Source of the DNA: Uranotaenia lowii
Taxonomy: Eukaryota > Arthropoda > Insecta > Diptera > Culicidae
NCBI RefSeq assembly: GCF_029784155.1
Contig: NC_073693.1
Span: forward strand, 338,040,023 to 338,104,022
Direction: 5' to 3'
DNA: 64,000 nt
Under the pieces are notes generated by a model. The model made no database searches, was not told where the DNA came from, and saw only the letters and a list, made by a program, of their open reading frames with translations. How positions within the stretch are numbered: the first letter of the stretch is position 1; each line of letters begins with the position of its first letter. This document shows, piece after piece, positions 1 through 12,600 of the stretch. Made by a program: the position numbers and the translations under genes.

Positions 1-1389
1 CCTATACGGTAGGGAAAATTCACGTTGCAAATTTCAACAAATATGAAGTACCTTCCGAGCATTTCATGCATGCAATGAATACATTAATCCCGAAGCTGTC
101 GCTACCCAAAACCGATAAGAGAAAACGGAAAGAAAGGTCCCTCCGAGAACATAACCTCAAAAGTTTCAACTTTCACCGACGACGACTGCCCGGAAAACTT
201 CTAGACCACACACACACACGACCCTCTAGACCGGGTCTGGTATGGACCGAAAAATTATAGGTGTTGTCATACTATCAGGAACAGAACTTTCAGGTGCACT
301 GAAAGTTGAGATAATTCTTGTTTTAAAACAAAATTCTATTAAATTTTGAGCGATTTTTAAACGTGAATTTCCGATGAGTACTTTGTTCATTTGAAAATAC
401 AGAAAATTTGAACACTAAATTAAAATAACATATTTGGGTGTATCTTGAGCCCAAACTAGCGCTAGACTTTGGAAGAAGCTAGGCAAACCAGTGCAAATTG
501 ACCTTTGACCATCGTCTTTCTGACTGACTTAGCAAGAACTTGAGGTATGGAGGTAGGGGTGAGCAATTTAGATTCTAGTCTGTCAGTAAGTTTATTTTGG
601 GTTCCAGGTTTGCCGTTGCTTAATCTTGGCCCAGGCTGATGCAGAAATTTCGACATTTTGGGCCAAACAGATTCCGAAAGAAAGGCACTTCTGGTGCTGC
701 TAGCTTTTCCTTTTCATTGACGTGTCTGTTGGTTGGATTTGAATAGTTTCATGTCCTGCAATGAAATTTCATGGGGTTTCAAAAATGCATTTCTTTATGA
801 TTAAAAATAAAATTGTGGAATGCATTTAACAATGATTTCAGTAATTCAAAACATTCATGTCAGAATTTTATTTTCAACTTTCTGTATCAGAGGAGAAATT
901 TGACAGCTTACATAAAATCCATCAATAGAAAGCTCCCAATAATGGTAGGTATAAACCTCATCTGATCCGTTACAACCCATCAAGACTGGAGCAAAAAAAA
1001 ATCCAATCCAATCAATCGATCCTCCCCGATCTGTTTGCATTTTTTTTGGCCAAATTCTGGGTAGCGTGTGTCATTTATAATGCTTGTTTGCGGTGCGTGT
1101 TTCCAATATGAAAAAATCAACATCATTCAACCCCCTCTTTTTGATGTCGTGGATGAGCTGTGGAATTTGGAGGATGATGGCGTACAAAAAAAATGAAAAA
1201 AATAAAACTCTCCGTTGCGAGTGCAAACCACAATTTTACCGGGGAAGTGTTTTTCGGAATTTGGTGTTTACCGATGTTACCTGATGTATGAGATTTGATG
1301 ATTGGGAAAACATTGCGAAATTTGTGTAAATAACTTTCTGAGCGTACTAGTCCGTTGAGGTTTGATATTTTAAATGTTGTTCAAATTTA
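1..1389. other. AT-rich sequence without recognisable gene
   Basis: No convincing coding exon, RNA gene or complete mobile element was seen on either strand. Short open stretches lack splice context or protein similarity. The first 260 bases and about 450-760 are less AT-rich than the rest. Because the receptor gene runs leftward on the minus strand, this stretch probably lies in one of its introns or downstream of it; that is inference. Confidence 0.5.
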
Positions 1390-1558
1390 GCATATGTAAT
1401 GAGAAAACTAAATTTATGAAAACGATTTCCAAAATAATCTGCGATCCAAAAGTGATTGCGATGTGTCATAAAATCTGAAAAAAAATATCACTTTTAGATC
1501 GCAGATTATTTTGAAAATCGTCTTCATTAATTTAGTTTTCTCATTACAGTCCATATGC
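1390..1558. mobile_element. Short hairpin MITE with TA target duplication
   Basis: The two halves are inverted repeats over about 65-70 bases, with tips GCATATG and CATATGC and inner arms sharing TAATGAGAAAAC and ATAATCTGCGATC. TA lies directly outside both tips (1388-1389 and 1559-1560), the duplication typical of Tc1/mariner-class elements. It has no coding capacity, so it would have been mobilised in trans. Family assignment rests only on structure. Confidence 0.65.
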
Positions 1559-1670
1559 TACCCGCTACCTTCGTTCATGATTTTGAAAGTTTTGTATTAT
1601 TCACTTTGAACACAAAGAATGTTTTTCTTGAACAATACAAAAAATTGATTTTATGCATTTCCATTGTAAG

Positions 1671-2049
1671 CAAGGTTACTGAAAAGAAATCTGTGTTTTT
1701 TTAAGAAAAAATTCTGACTTTCTGTGATTTAACCGACAAATTCTGTGAAGGTTTTCTGTGATGCTTTTTCCTTTAATTTCATTGAAATTTCATGATAAAT
1801 TAGGTCTTGTTAACCTTTTACTTGGGAAAAGTCAATCAACATTACCAATCTTATCATACTTTTCTAATTAGAAGTAAGAAATCTAAATTTGATATTGGCA
1901 AAATATTATTATATTGGAAATCCATTCGAAACTAAAAAAAATCTGTGAAAGCTCTGAATATTTCAAAACTCTATGATACATATTCTGTGATGAAAATTTG
2001 CATAAAACTCTGTGAAATTACAGATTTTTCTGTGATTTTGGCAACCTTG
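1671..2049. mobile_element. MITE with CAAGGTTRCC / GGCAACCTTG termini
   Basis: The element begins CAAGGTTACT and ends GGCAACCTTG. The interior repeats phrases such as TTCTGTGA and TCTGTGATTTT. A relative with the same ends lies at 28819-29220. The 8-base flanks here (ATTGTAAG and GTTGTGAA) agree at 5 of 8 positions, which could be a decayed 8-bp duplication of hAT type. No coding capacity. Confidence 0.5.
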
Positions 2050-2599
2050 GTTGTGAACATTAAAGACAACATTTGAAACATGCCTGAAATTTTTAAAATA
2101 ATCTTTTCGATTGTCCAAACTTATTATTGATTTCAGATAATTGTAGTGTAAATGATGATCAAGTTTTTCGACAATTTTTGTCTATTTTTGCGACAACAAT
2201 TCATAAAGTTTTAATTCCAACGTATAAATTTTCAGTTATTAAAAATGCCTTTTGGAGACCTTCAAATAGTTAGTTCTTTTTTAAGAATTTAATTATAAAT
2301 TGGTTCCATTGTTAAATTTCATCTTAAATAATTGACGAAATTATGCCTGAATCAGGGTTACTCTACGAATGTATCGTTAGAGCTCTTAACTCAATTTTCA
2401 GATTAAAATAGTTGAGCATTGTTTTTTATTTCAAAACTGGTTTAAATTTAAGATTCGTATAATTTAAATCCAAATTTCAACCATCAAGTGGAGTTAATTG
2501 TGTATGGAACAAGATTGATACAGGGTTTAAGATGTTTTCAGTACAGAAGCTATGTTTTGAATTCCGAAAACTGGAACTGTAGGAAATTTAATCTAAATA
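2050..2599. other. AT-rich spacer, nothing recognised
   Basis: No gene, RNA or repeat structure was seen here. Confidence 0.4.
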
Positions 2600-2987
2600 C
2601 ACTGCCGGCCATGAATTTGGGATCACCCCTTCAAAACATGAACATTTTGATCGGCCAAATCTCAAAAATCTTATGACATATTGTAAATATTTAGATCTCA
2701 TTCGAAAGATCTTGAGCAAAACCATTTCTGTATATATTTTACAAAAAGTATATATTGAGTTTTTTTTACCTAAACTTAGCTTAAAGTCCGGACATTTTTC
2801 TAAAACTGCACTTAAAATTCAAAACCAATCATATCAGGGTGGGATGGATAAAATTTTAAAATTTGAGTTGAATGCGAATCTGTTTCTCATACTTATCAAA
2901 AAACATTTGTTTAATTATGTGCAAAAAAATTGCGATATACTTAAAATATATAAAATAGTTACTTAATTGTTTGGGATCACCCCGCAG
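2600..2987. mobile_element. Possible Tc1-like element remnant
   Basis: The left end reads CACTGCCGGCC after a TA, followed by TTTGGGATCACCCC. The phrase TTTGGGATCACCCC occurs again in the same orientation at 2970-2983, followed by GCAG and TA. TA flanks and a repeated subterminal motif fit a Tc1-like terminal arrangement, but the right terminus is degraded and no transposase was found. The interior contains a 97-codon open frame without recognisable domains, judged not to be a gene. Confidence 0.35.
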
Positions 2988-3254
2988 TATGGTGTAACGG
3001 TCAAAAGTTTTTTACAGGCTTCTAAAACATGCATTTTTATCTCAAGCGTATCTCTGTTATCAAACAACGTTTGATCAATTTCTGATAATTTTACCAAATT
3101 GTCTTACCTTAAAACATGCAAATTTGTTTTGACCATAACTTAGTTGTCTTACAAGTACGTGCAGATATTTGCCAGCTGACTGAAACTACGATTTACGTGA
3201 ATCTTGGCAGGTGGAGGCTTCGGGAGCCGAAAAACGTTCTAATAATAGTTTAGA

Positions 3255-4320
3255 ACCCCCCCCCCCCCCCTCTCACTAGAATGAGGAGGGGGTTCCTTGG
3301 AATAAAGTAATAACTCGAGAAATGATCATGAAAATGGAACCAAATTTGAAATGAGAGTGTATTTCGGTATGAGGAATGTTTCTATGATGGTTTGGGATCT
3401 TTCGCTTTTTTCCAGTGGGGAGATAGGAAAGAATAAGGGGGAATCGCTTACAATTTGTCTTACATAATTTAAGAACTAATCAAGCAGATATAATTAAATT
3501 TGGCATGTTAGGGTATTCAAATACGAGAAAGGTTTCTATGCTTATTAGAGACACCTCCCTTTTTTTCTAGCGAGAGAAAGGAAGGGGGAGGGGAGCTTCC
3601 AAACAATTTTGATTGCATAACTTGAGAACTATTCCAGCAAATGGAACAAAGTTTGATATGGGAGAGTATGAGGGGTTCGAGAAATGCTTCTATGAATAGG
3701 CTCCCATACAGTTTTCAGCATACCTGGAGAGCTGACCGAGCAAATAGAACCATAATTGGCATGTCAGGGTATTTGAATACGAGAAATGTTCCTAACAATA
3801 AATTGAGGCTCCTCCATGCTTTCAACAGGGAGATATAAAGGGGAAAGAGGAGCTTCCTTACACATTTTTAGCATAACTCGAAAATAAACGAGCAAATGAA
3901 ACCAAATTTGGCATTAAAAGGAATTTGAGAACGAGAAATATTTCTATGAATATTAAGTATTTGCCTCTTTATCCAACGAATAATGCGATAGGAAGGGGGG
4001 AAGGGACTCCCTCACCAGTTTTTTCATAACTCGAAAACTAACCAAGCAAATGGAAACAAATTATGAATGGGATGTTATTTCAAAATGATAATATTTTTTA
4101 ATATTTGCAATAGTTTCTTTCTTGCAGCAGGACAATAGGATTAGGAATATAGGAAGGGATGCATATCCCGAAAATTTATCTAACAAATGGACACAATTTG
4201 ACATGGAGAATTATTTTTATATTAGTTCTATGGTTATTTGGGACACCAGTCTCCTTCTAATGAATAGGTACATAAGAAAGTTTAAGGAGGATGGTTCAAT
4301 ACAATTTCGTTAGTTTAATT
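3255..4320. repeat. Decayed tandem repeat of about 160-190 bp, Helitron-type
   Basis: Successive units share, in order, 'TAACTCGAGAAAT..AAATGGAACCAAATTTG', 'GGGTATTTGAATACGAGAAATG', 'TTTCTATGAT', a pyrimidine/purine-rich block, then an AGGGGAG-rich block leading into the next unit (partial motifs quoted). At least five diverged units are visible at about 3310, 3470, 3630, 3740, 3870 and 4030. Tandem arrays with this vocabulary are common inside insect Helitrons; that is family knowledge, and no Helitron termini are seen here. A poly-C run sits at 3257-3271. The array is interrupted at 4321 by a MITE. Confidence 0.5.
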
Positions 4321-4560
4321 TTCGCGCGAGCTTTCATTACGTCGTATGAAACATCTCAAGAATTCACAGAAAATTGCTGCAAGAGTTATCAAAACAACTT
4401 TAAAATTTGTCTTTGACATATAGAATATGTTGTCCAAGTTACAAATATTCTAAATGGAAAGAAGTTGTGACAAGTTTATATCAGTTTTTTGTATTTTTTC
4501 CTACTAAAACTCTTTGTTTACATCTTGTTTTATACGACGTAATGAAAGCTCACGCGAGAA
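4321..4560. mobile_element. MITE with GAGCTTTCATTACGTCG inverted termini
   Basis: The left arm has CGCGCGAGCTTTCATTACG and continues GTCGTA. The right arm is its near-exact reverse complement (TACGACGTAATGAAAGC, then TCACGCGAG). The central roughly 180 bases are unrelated AT-rich DNA without coding capacity. It interrupts the tandem-repeat tract. The exact ends and target duplication are unresolved. Confidence 0.6.
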
Positions 4561-4850
4561 TAGCTCAATTCATGCTAACAAAGTGAGCAAATGGAACCAC
4601 CTTATAAAGCAACTTATCGTGGAAGTTTTTATAACAAATAGTTGAAGCCCGGGCACTAAATATATTGCAATATTTCATCATTAGTTGCGTTACAAGAGAG
4701 CTTAACAAGGTGGTCCAAAATAAGCCCGTTACCCTACGGCATAGAAAGGTATTTGGTACGAGATATGTTTCCATGGTTGTTCCTGTATCCGTGGTCAATT
4801 CTTGGCACAGTGATCGGAAATGCGAAAAATGTGCTCGTTGCTTATAACTT
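4561..4850. repeat. Continuation of the Helitron-type tandem repeat
   Basis: After the MITE, the motifs GAGCAAATGGAACCA, AAAGGTATTTGGTACGAGA and TATGTTTCCATGGTTG resume the diverged tandem repeat seen before 4320. This supports the MITE having landed inside the array. Confidence 0.4.
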
Positions 4851-7800
4851 TTTGTTTCACACTTTATCTTCTAAGTGTCTTCGATAAAGTTTTACATCAG
4901 AATGATGAAAATGTTATAATTTTATCGATTATTCTTCCTATAGTTGCGATATGAATTCTAATTTTTCAACCGTAGGTCCATTCTTTTTGCTGTCTTGCAC
5001 AAACTTATTCAAAATGCATATTTATGAAATTTTATCTTTTGAGTTACAGTGTAAAATATTAAAATAAACTTCAAAAATCAAAATTTTCTATCATAACTTT
5101 TTTCTGATAATTTTAAAATCTTTCAAACATTGTACAAATTTGTTAAGATAAACAAAATACATATTTTTGTTCAACACTAGTGGCATGTGAAATGTAAGCT
5201 TTTAAAGATATATTGAGAAAATGTATAAAAATGTGCTATTTCCGCCTCAATTTAACGAATAATCGACTATTTGTCAGTTGCATTGTATGCAAATCGATCA
5301 TCAAGATTTTGCCTATAAAACACTAGAATAAAATCGTAAACATCAATTTGTATTCAAGCCATGTTGCCCTACTTTTGACCTCTTAAACGGTGGTTTTTAT
5401 AAATCCATGTCCATCTCATTAATGGACGGGAGTTTTATATTTTTCAGGAAATCCATTTGTAGTAAATGATTTTATTTGCAAGTTTCAATGAGAATTTTCA
5501 GCATAGGTTTCGCTGTTATTGAAAGATTTACAAAGATATGGATGATCAAAATTTCCATCTTCGAACCTTCTGTTCCTGTTTTGGTATTGAACTTGTTCCT
5601 TTCGTTGGACCTGAAACAATATTATCTATTAAAAGTTTTATTTCTCCAAATAAAAACAACAAATTGTTAAAAAAAATATGTTATTTTTAATCAAGTAGGA
5701 TCATAAAAGTATGTTACAGCTTTATAACGATTAAAAACATTAAAATTTCTGGTACGAGTAACTCAAACATTTTCACTTCCAGCGTTATCAGCAGCACATA
5801 AGTTAAAACTTTTCTATGTTGACTTCCTTGTAGTATTTTTTATGTCATGCTGGCAAAAAAAGATTGAAATGTTGAATATAGGCTCTATAAAATTTGCACC
5901 TTAATTGATTGATTGATATTTGTAAACAGTTATGGTGATAGTAGGTCTAAAAATGGAACATGATAAACGAGTTTATTCTATTTTTGGACATCAGGAGGAA
6001 TAAAAAAAAAATTAAAAAAATCTTCTGTTTTCCACAAATTTAAAAATACAGTTTTGAACAATTTTATAAGAACTGAAAAGGTTTAGAAAAAGCTAATGAG
6101 CTCTAGCAGAAACTCAAAAAGAAAGACCTTGAAGGACCTAACATACATATTATCGAAGGAACACACTTATACTAGGCAAAACCAAACAGATTGAGGGTAT
6201 TCATAATTTCATGGAAGAAAAACTTATTTCTGAAGTACATACGTTATAAACTCATAAAGCTACTTGAAATCCATAACGAGGCAATAAATATTTTGATTGA
6301 ACATACATACAAACATGTTTCAAATAGACATGACTAATTCTCTAGAATAAAAGTTTTGAGCTATGTGTACAAGAATTCCAATTTTCTTTATTTTTTTAAT
6401 TTTATAAGAATGCTTAAAGTTTAAAAAATGATTGGTTTTCACAAGCTCAAAAAATTTCGGTTTCAGAATACTTTTGAATGAATTCGGTAAGCTTTATTAT
6501 TCCTACAAATGTAGTTCATATTATTTTTTTTTAAATTATTGTTAACAATACCATTTTGTTGACATTTAACTTTTTTTTATAGACAAATAAAACCTGTTTT
6601 GTATAGAAAAAATTTTATTGATAATTTTAGTGATTTTTTTTAGAAAATTTATATCAATTAATAGAATAGATTAAAAATTATTTCATCAAGCCTTCTTAGA
6701 AATTCATTTTTTTCATATTAAAAATCCATTAAAATAAAAAAAAGTGTTTATTTTTGGTTTTACAGCTATGAATGAATTTTTAATTTTTTTAACATATAGA
6801 AACCAAATATCAAATTTTGGTTAATTTGAATATTAAATCAGAAATTTGAAGTGAAATAATAAATTTTGATTGTGATCATGGGCACAAAATGAAGATAAAT
6901 AATGTGTGAATTCTTTAAGAATTGCAAAAATTTGTGATCATTAGCTCAGATTGTGTAACGTAAATTTACTGGAATTCTGTAAAACTATAAATTTTCGGTA
7001 GAACTTTACAAAAGCACCCATTAATGGAAGAATTTGGCATATTTTAAGAGCTTTATGCGCTTTAATCTACAAACTATAAACTCGAAAAAATTCTTGATTT
7101 TTTTTAATTGGGCCTGACTTTCTGGGCTATAATCTTTTGACACAATTAAAACCATAGTATGCGTGTTTTTATCCATTGAATTCTTCCTTGATAAAGCATT
7201 TGATAAACAAAAATTATGACAACGTGTTTCCTTCATTTTTTATCTGATCAAGGATAAATTTAGCAAATAATTCTCTGGAGCCACTTTTTTTCTGAAGCAA
7301 AATTTCTTCAAACTAATGGTGAAGTTGTAGAAGTTAAATAGCAACATTTATTTGAAATTTGTCTTCCTAATTCTTAAAATGCTACTCAAAAATTTGTAAT
7401 GAAATAAATGAAATCACATATTTTTTCGTAGATATGCAATATAATATGGTAGTCTTTTCCAAAACTTAACCACACAACAACAGCTAAATTTGCTCAAAAA
7501 ATCGCAGCCTTAAAATAAACATAAATAAACTAATCATATTAGGATATCCAACGAATAAAAAAAAATTATAAAATATTCGAGCAGCTTTATGTCAGGAGAA
7601 ATTTCTGCGTTGATAACTCTTGACGAACAAACTGTAGGTTTTGAAATTCTATAACTTACTTTTTCTTTGAATATTATTCAAGAAAAATTTAAATGTCGGT
7701 TTTATAAGAAAACCTAATGGATACAGAAATTCGGAAACTTATCCCGGAATAAACAAATTAATAATTCATTACCTTTATGGCAATGCTAGAATTCCATCAT

Positions 7801-8143
7801 TGACAAGTTATTTGATTATGAAATCCTTCAATAAACAAATTCCTTCCCATCTGGGTTGGATGAAACGAAAAGTTTAAGCTTGTTTGCTTTCCCACAGAAA
7901 GCGTCATCGGCGTCGGCCACAAAAACAATCCGGGAAGCTCAATGTAAACCCGCAACAACGTCTAAAAATAAACCCATCGTTGCCAGCCGGGCTTTTCAAG
8001 GTTTGTCCGTCCGTCAGGTCCAAAAAGTTTTAACAAACCCGAGGAATGACGTAGTAACGGCAAAACCGAAAACAAAGTCAACGTGAAAAATGCCCACCCA
8101 AATCCAAATAGAAAAAAAACTAACGACAACCCAGCAAACTCAC
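4851..8143. other. Intronic or intergenic AT-rich DNA
   Basis: About 3.3 kb of AT-rich sequence with no recognised gene. About 7856-8140 is less AT-rich and adjoins the receptor exon at 8144-8330. It follows that exon's splice donor on the minus strand, so at least its right edge is intron. The TM6-TM7 exons expected downstream of the TM5 exon were not found here. Confidence 0.5.
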
Positions 8144-8330
8144 CTTAAAGAACAGCCCGATTTGCAGGCCCCGCTTTTTGACCAGTTTGTTCTTGATCCG
8201 GGAGTCCACCTGCAGGGCTGCGGCAATTTTGACCGCACCGCCACCCTGACAGGCGAGATAGAACCCGGCAAACAGCAACACAATCGACGGCACCAGGAAG
8301 CCCCAAACGTAGGCCGGTCCCTCCATGAGC
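8144..8330 (-). CDS. Receptor exon: TM5 and start of ICL3, family-B/adhesion-type GPCR
   Basis: A 187-base exon in the minus direction, with an acceptor ending ATAG and a donor GTGAGT after ...TTCTTTAAG. It begins in phase 2: the first base completes the Trp codon opened by the previous exon. The translation contains LMEGPAYVWGFLVPSIVLLF, a strongly hydrophobic helix assigned to TM5, then FYLACQGGGAVKIAAAL and a basic stretch (KNKLVKKRG) typical of a cytoplasmic loop before TM6, ending GLFFK in phase 0. Together with the exon at 8911-9048 it forms the 'CW' second extracellular loop motif of family-B receptors. The subfamily is uncertain; the ADGRA (GPR124/125) group is one possibility. Overlapping open frames on the plus strand are shadows. 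Confidence 0.75.
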
Positions 8331-8910
8331 CTATGATGAGAAAGAGAGGGAGAGGGATAAAAGGTAGAGGAAGCACCTTGTTAATAACAGGGCCAATGTA
8401 TGAAAGGTGATAGAATGGGTCTAATTTGAATGATTTAATTCTCACGATATGGGAAATTTTCAAAAATGATTCTATTCAAAAATTTTAACTACGACTAACT
8501 TTTTCGAAAAATTTTGAATTTTCCACAAAAATAAAAAAAAGACCTTTCTATTTTAACAAATTAACACCCCCTAGGATGGCAATGAGCCGAAAACTTTCGG
8601 GATGTCCTTGGTCGGTGAAATCCCTCCTGGGGTGGACAGAAAATTAGATCAAATTTAATTATGTACCTTTTCACGGATGGTCAAAAGCTGCTTTACGCTT
8701 GCCTTCCCTATTGGAGGTTTTCGGGACCATAATTTAAAGCTGCCTATCGGTATCGATTATTTCTTTATTTTGAGAGCCCATGTTGGACTTTAAGTCTGGT
8801 TGAAAATGTTTACGTGTTTCAAACTCAAAATTTAAAAATTCTAACTTTAAGAACATTGATTTTTTTTTCTAAATTCCTAACAAATGAGAAAAAAGCTCAA
8901 TGAAACTCAC
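8331..8910 (-). other. Receptor intron between TM4 and TM5 exons
   Basis: A 580-base intron on the minus strand, from donor GTGAGT at 8910 to acceptor ATAG at 8331. It splits the Trp codon of the extracellular-loop 'CW' motif (TG|G). No other feature was seen inside. Confidence 0.7.
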
Positions 8911-9048
8911 CAACAGTGACTATCTCCGTTAAGATCGTGCACGATCTGGGCGATGACCTGGGCTCCGGTGATTTTGACGTCCCGTTCCTTGTACTTGAAG
9001 GCGGCGGCCACACCCAGCATGAGAAGTGGAAAGCCCCACGAAAGTAAA
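8911..9048 (-). CDS. Receptor exon: TM4 and second extracellular loop
   Basis: A 138-base minus-strand exon, with acceptor TTTCAG and donor GTGAGT. The translation starts LLSWGFPLLMLGVAAAFKYK and ends with a loop ending GDSHCW. SWGFP matches the conserved GWGxP motif of TM4 in family-B GPCRs, and CW is the conserved loop pair that disulphide-bonds to the top of TM3. It enters with one base (T) completing the codon begun by AG in the exon at 30549-30715, giving Ser, and leaves with TG, completed by G in the exon at 8144-8330. Splice phases on both sides agree, which is strong evidence for one gene. GC content is clearly higher than in the flanks. Confidence 0.8.
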
Positions 9049-9662
9049 CTGAAATAAAAAAAAAAAACGGGGTGAAAGAAAGAATAAATAGAAATATTGC
9101 AACATCATGAAATGGGATCAATACGAAATAGGGAACGAATGCGAACATGTGTGAAGTGAACTTTAATGCCCCCGTTGGGTGCGTTTGAGTGCTGATTTTA
9201 TTGCTTCTTTTATTGAGGTTGAGAGTTCATCGTTTTTTTTTTGTGAAAGGAACCGAAGACGGGTCATTAAATGGTGTTTGATTGCTAGAAGTGTACTTGT
9301 TAAAGCAGATTTGTTATTGTTATCAAATATAGGTCTTTTGGATATTTTAAACGAACCAAATTCATCCCTAAGAAAATTGAAAAAACTGAGCAAAATGCAT
9401 GAGAAAGCTTTATCAGCAATTTAAACATTTATTTTGGGTATTATTATTTACATTTATGCTGCCATTCTCAATTCAAATACTTAAGTACTGATATTTATAG
9501 AAATTTAAATCCAGTTCGTCAAATCTGTTCGATTAATGGTGGCTCTTGAGAAAACTTTCTGGAGCCACCTTTTTTGTCTTGATTTGAATGTATTTTTAAT
9601 GGAAAAGCCTCAAATAATTCTGAATTCTGAAAATGTCTGATGTAAAAAACTATAAAATGCTA

Positions 9663-12600
9663 ACAAAAATGACAAGAATGACAAAAATGACAAAATTGAC
9701 AAAAATGACAAAAATGACAAAAATGACAAAAATGACAAAAATGACAAAAATGACAAAAATGACAAAAATGACAAAAATGACAAAAATGACAAAAATGACA
9801 AAAATGACAAAAATGACAAAAATGACAAAAATGACAAAAATGACAAAAATGACAAAAATGACAAAAATGACAAAAATGACAAAAATGACAAAAATGACAA
9901 AAATGACAAAAATGACAAAAATGACAAAAATGACAAAAATGACAAAAATGACAAAAATGACAAAAATGACAAAAATGACAAAAATGACAAAAATGACAAA
10001 AACGACAAAAATGACAAAAATGACAAAAATGACAAAAATGACAAAAATGACAAAAATGACAAAAATGACAAAAATGACAAAAATGACAAAAATGACAAAA
10101 ATGACAAAAATGACAAAAATGACAAAAATGACAAAAATGACAAAAATGACAAAAATGACAAAAATGACAAAAATGACAAAAATGACAAAAATGACAAAAA
10201 TGACAAAAATGACAAAAATGACAAGAATGACAAAAATGACAAAAATGACAAAAATGACAAAAATGACAAAAATGACAAAAACGACAAAAATGACAAAAAT
10301 GACAAAAATGACAAAAATGACAAAAATGACAAAAATGACAAAAATGACAAAAATGACAAAAATGACAAAAATGACAAAAATGACAAAAATGACAAAAATG
10401 ACAAAAATGACAAAAATGACAAAAATGACAAAAATGACAAAAATGACAAAAATGACAAAAATGACAAAAATGACAAAAATGACAAAAATGACAAAAATGA
10501 CAAAAATGACAAAAATGACAAAAATGACAAAAATGACAAAAATGACAAAAATGACAAAAATGACAAAAATGACAAAAATGACAAAAATGACAAAAATGAC
10601 AAAAATGACAAAAATGACAAAAATGACAAAAATGACAAAAATGACAAAAATGACAAAAATGACAAAAATGACAAAAATGACAAAAATGACAAAAATGACA
10701 AAAATGACAAAAATGACAAAAATGACAAAAATGACAAAAATGACAAAAATGACAAAAATGACAAAAATGACAAAAATGACAAAAATGACAAAAATGACAA
10801 AAATGACAAAAATGACAAAAATGACAAAAATGACAAAAATGACAAAAATGACAAAAATGACAAAAATGACAAAAATGACAAAAATGACAAAAATGACAAA
10901 AATGACAAAAATGACAAAAATGACAAAAATGACAAAAATGACAAAAATGACAAAAATGACAAAAATGACAAAAATGACAAAAATGACAAAAATGACAAAA
11001 ATGACAAAAATGACAAAAATGACAAAAATGACAAAAATGACAAAAATGACAAAAATGACAAAAATGACAAAAATGACAAAAATGACAAAAATGACAAAAA
11101 TGACAAAAATGACAAAAATGACAAAAATGACAAAAATGACAAAAATGACAAAAATGACAAAAATGACAAAAATGACAAAAATGACAAAAATGACAAAAAT
11201 GACAAAAATGACAAAAATGACAAAAATGACAAAAATGACAAAAATGACAAAAATGACAAAAATGACAAAAATGACAAAAATGACAAAAATGACAAAAATG
11301 ACAAAAATGACAAAAATGACAAAAATGACAAAAATGACAAAAATGACAAAAATGACAAAAATGACAAAAATGACAAAAATGACAAAAATGACAAAAATGA
11401 CAAAAATGACAAAAATGACAAAAATGACAAAAATGACAAAAATGACAAAAATGACAAAAATGACAAAAATGACAAAAATGACAAAAATGACAAAAATGAC
11501 AAAAATGACAAAAATGACAAAAATGACAAAAATGACAAAAATGACAAAAATGACAAAAATGACAAAAATGACAAAAATGACAAAAATGACAAAAATGACA
11601 AAAATGACAAAAATGACAAAAATGACAAAAATGACAAAAATGACAAAAATGACAAAAATGACAAAAATGACAAAAATGACAAAAATGACAAAAATGACAA
11701 AAATGACAAAAATGACAAAAATGACAAAAATGACAAAAATGACAAAAATGACAAAAATGACAAAAATGACAAAAATGACAAAAATGACAAAAATGACAAA
11801 AATGACAAAAATGACAAAAATGACAAAAATGACAAAAATGACAAAAATGACAAAAATGACAAAAATGACAAAAATGACAAAAATGACAAAAATGACAAAA
11901 ATGACAAAAATGACAAAAATGACAAAAATGACAAAAATGACAAAAATGACAAAAATGACAAAAATGACAAAAATGACAAAAATGACAAAAATGACAAAAA
12001 TGACAAAAATGACAAAAATGACAAAAATGACAAAAATGACAAAAATGACAAAAATGACAAAAATGACAAAAATGACAAAAATGACAAAAATGACAAAAAT
12101 GACAAAAATGACAAAAATGACAAAAATGACAAAAATGACAAAAATGACAAAAATGACAAAAATGACAAAAATGACAAAAATGACAAAAATGACAAAAATG
12201 ACAAAAATGACAAAAATGACAAAAATGACAAAAATGACAAAAATGACAAAAATGACAAAAATGACAAAAATGACAAAAATGACAAAAATGACAAAAATGA
12301 CAAAAATGACAAAAATGACAAAAATGACAAAAATGACAAAAATGACAAAAATGACAAAAATGACAAAAATGACAAAAATGACAAAAATGACAAAAATGAC
12401 AAAAATGACAAAAATGACAAAAATGACAAAAATGACAAAAATGACAAAAATGACAAAAATGACAAAAATGACAAAAATGACAAAAATGACAAAAATGACA
12501 AAAATGACAAAAATGACAAAAATGACAAAAATGACAAAAATGACAAAAATGACAAAAATGACAAAAATGACAAAAATGACAAAAATGACAAAAATGACAA

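Noticed and set aside
2673..2966. 97-codon plus frame
   Set aside because: Lies inside a TA-flanked transposon remnant and has AT-driven composition without domains.
8090..8463. Plus-strand 106-codon and minus-strand 107-codon frames over the TM5 exon
   Set aside because: They are other-frame shadows of the spliced receptor exon.
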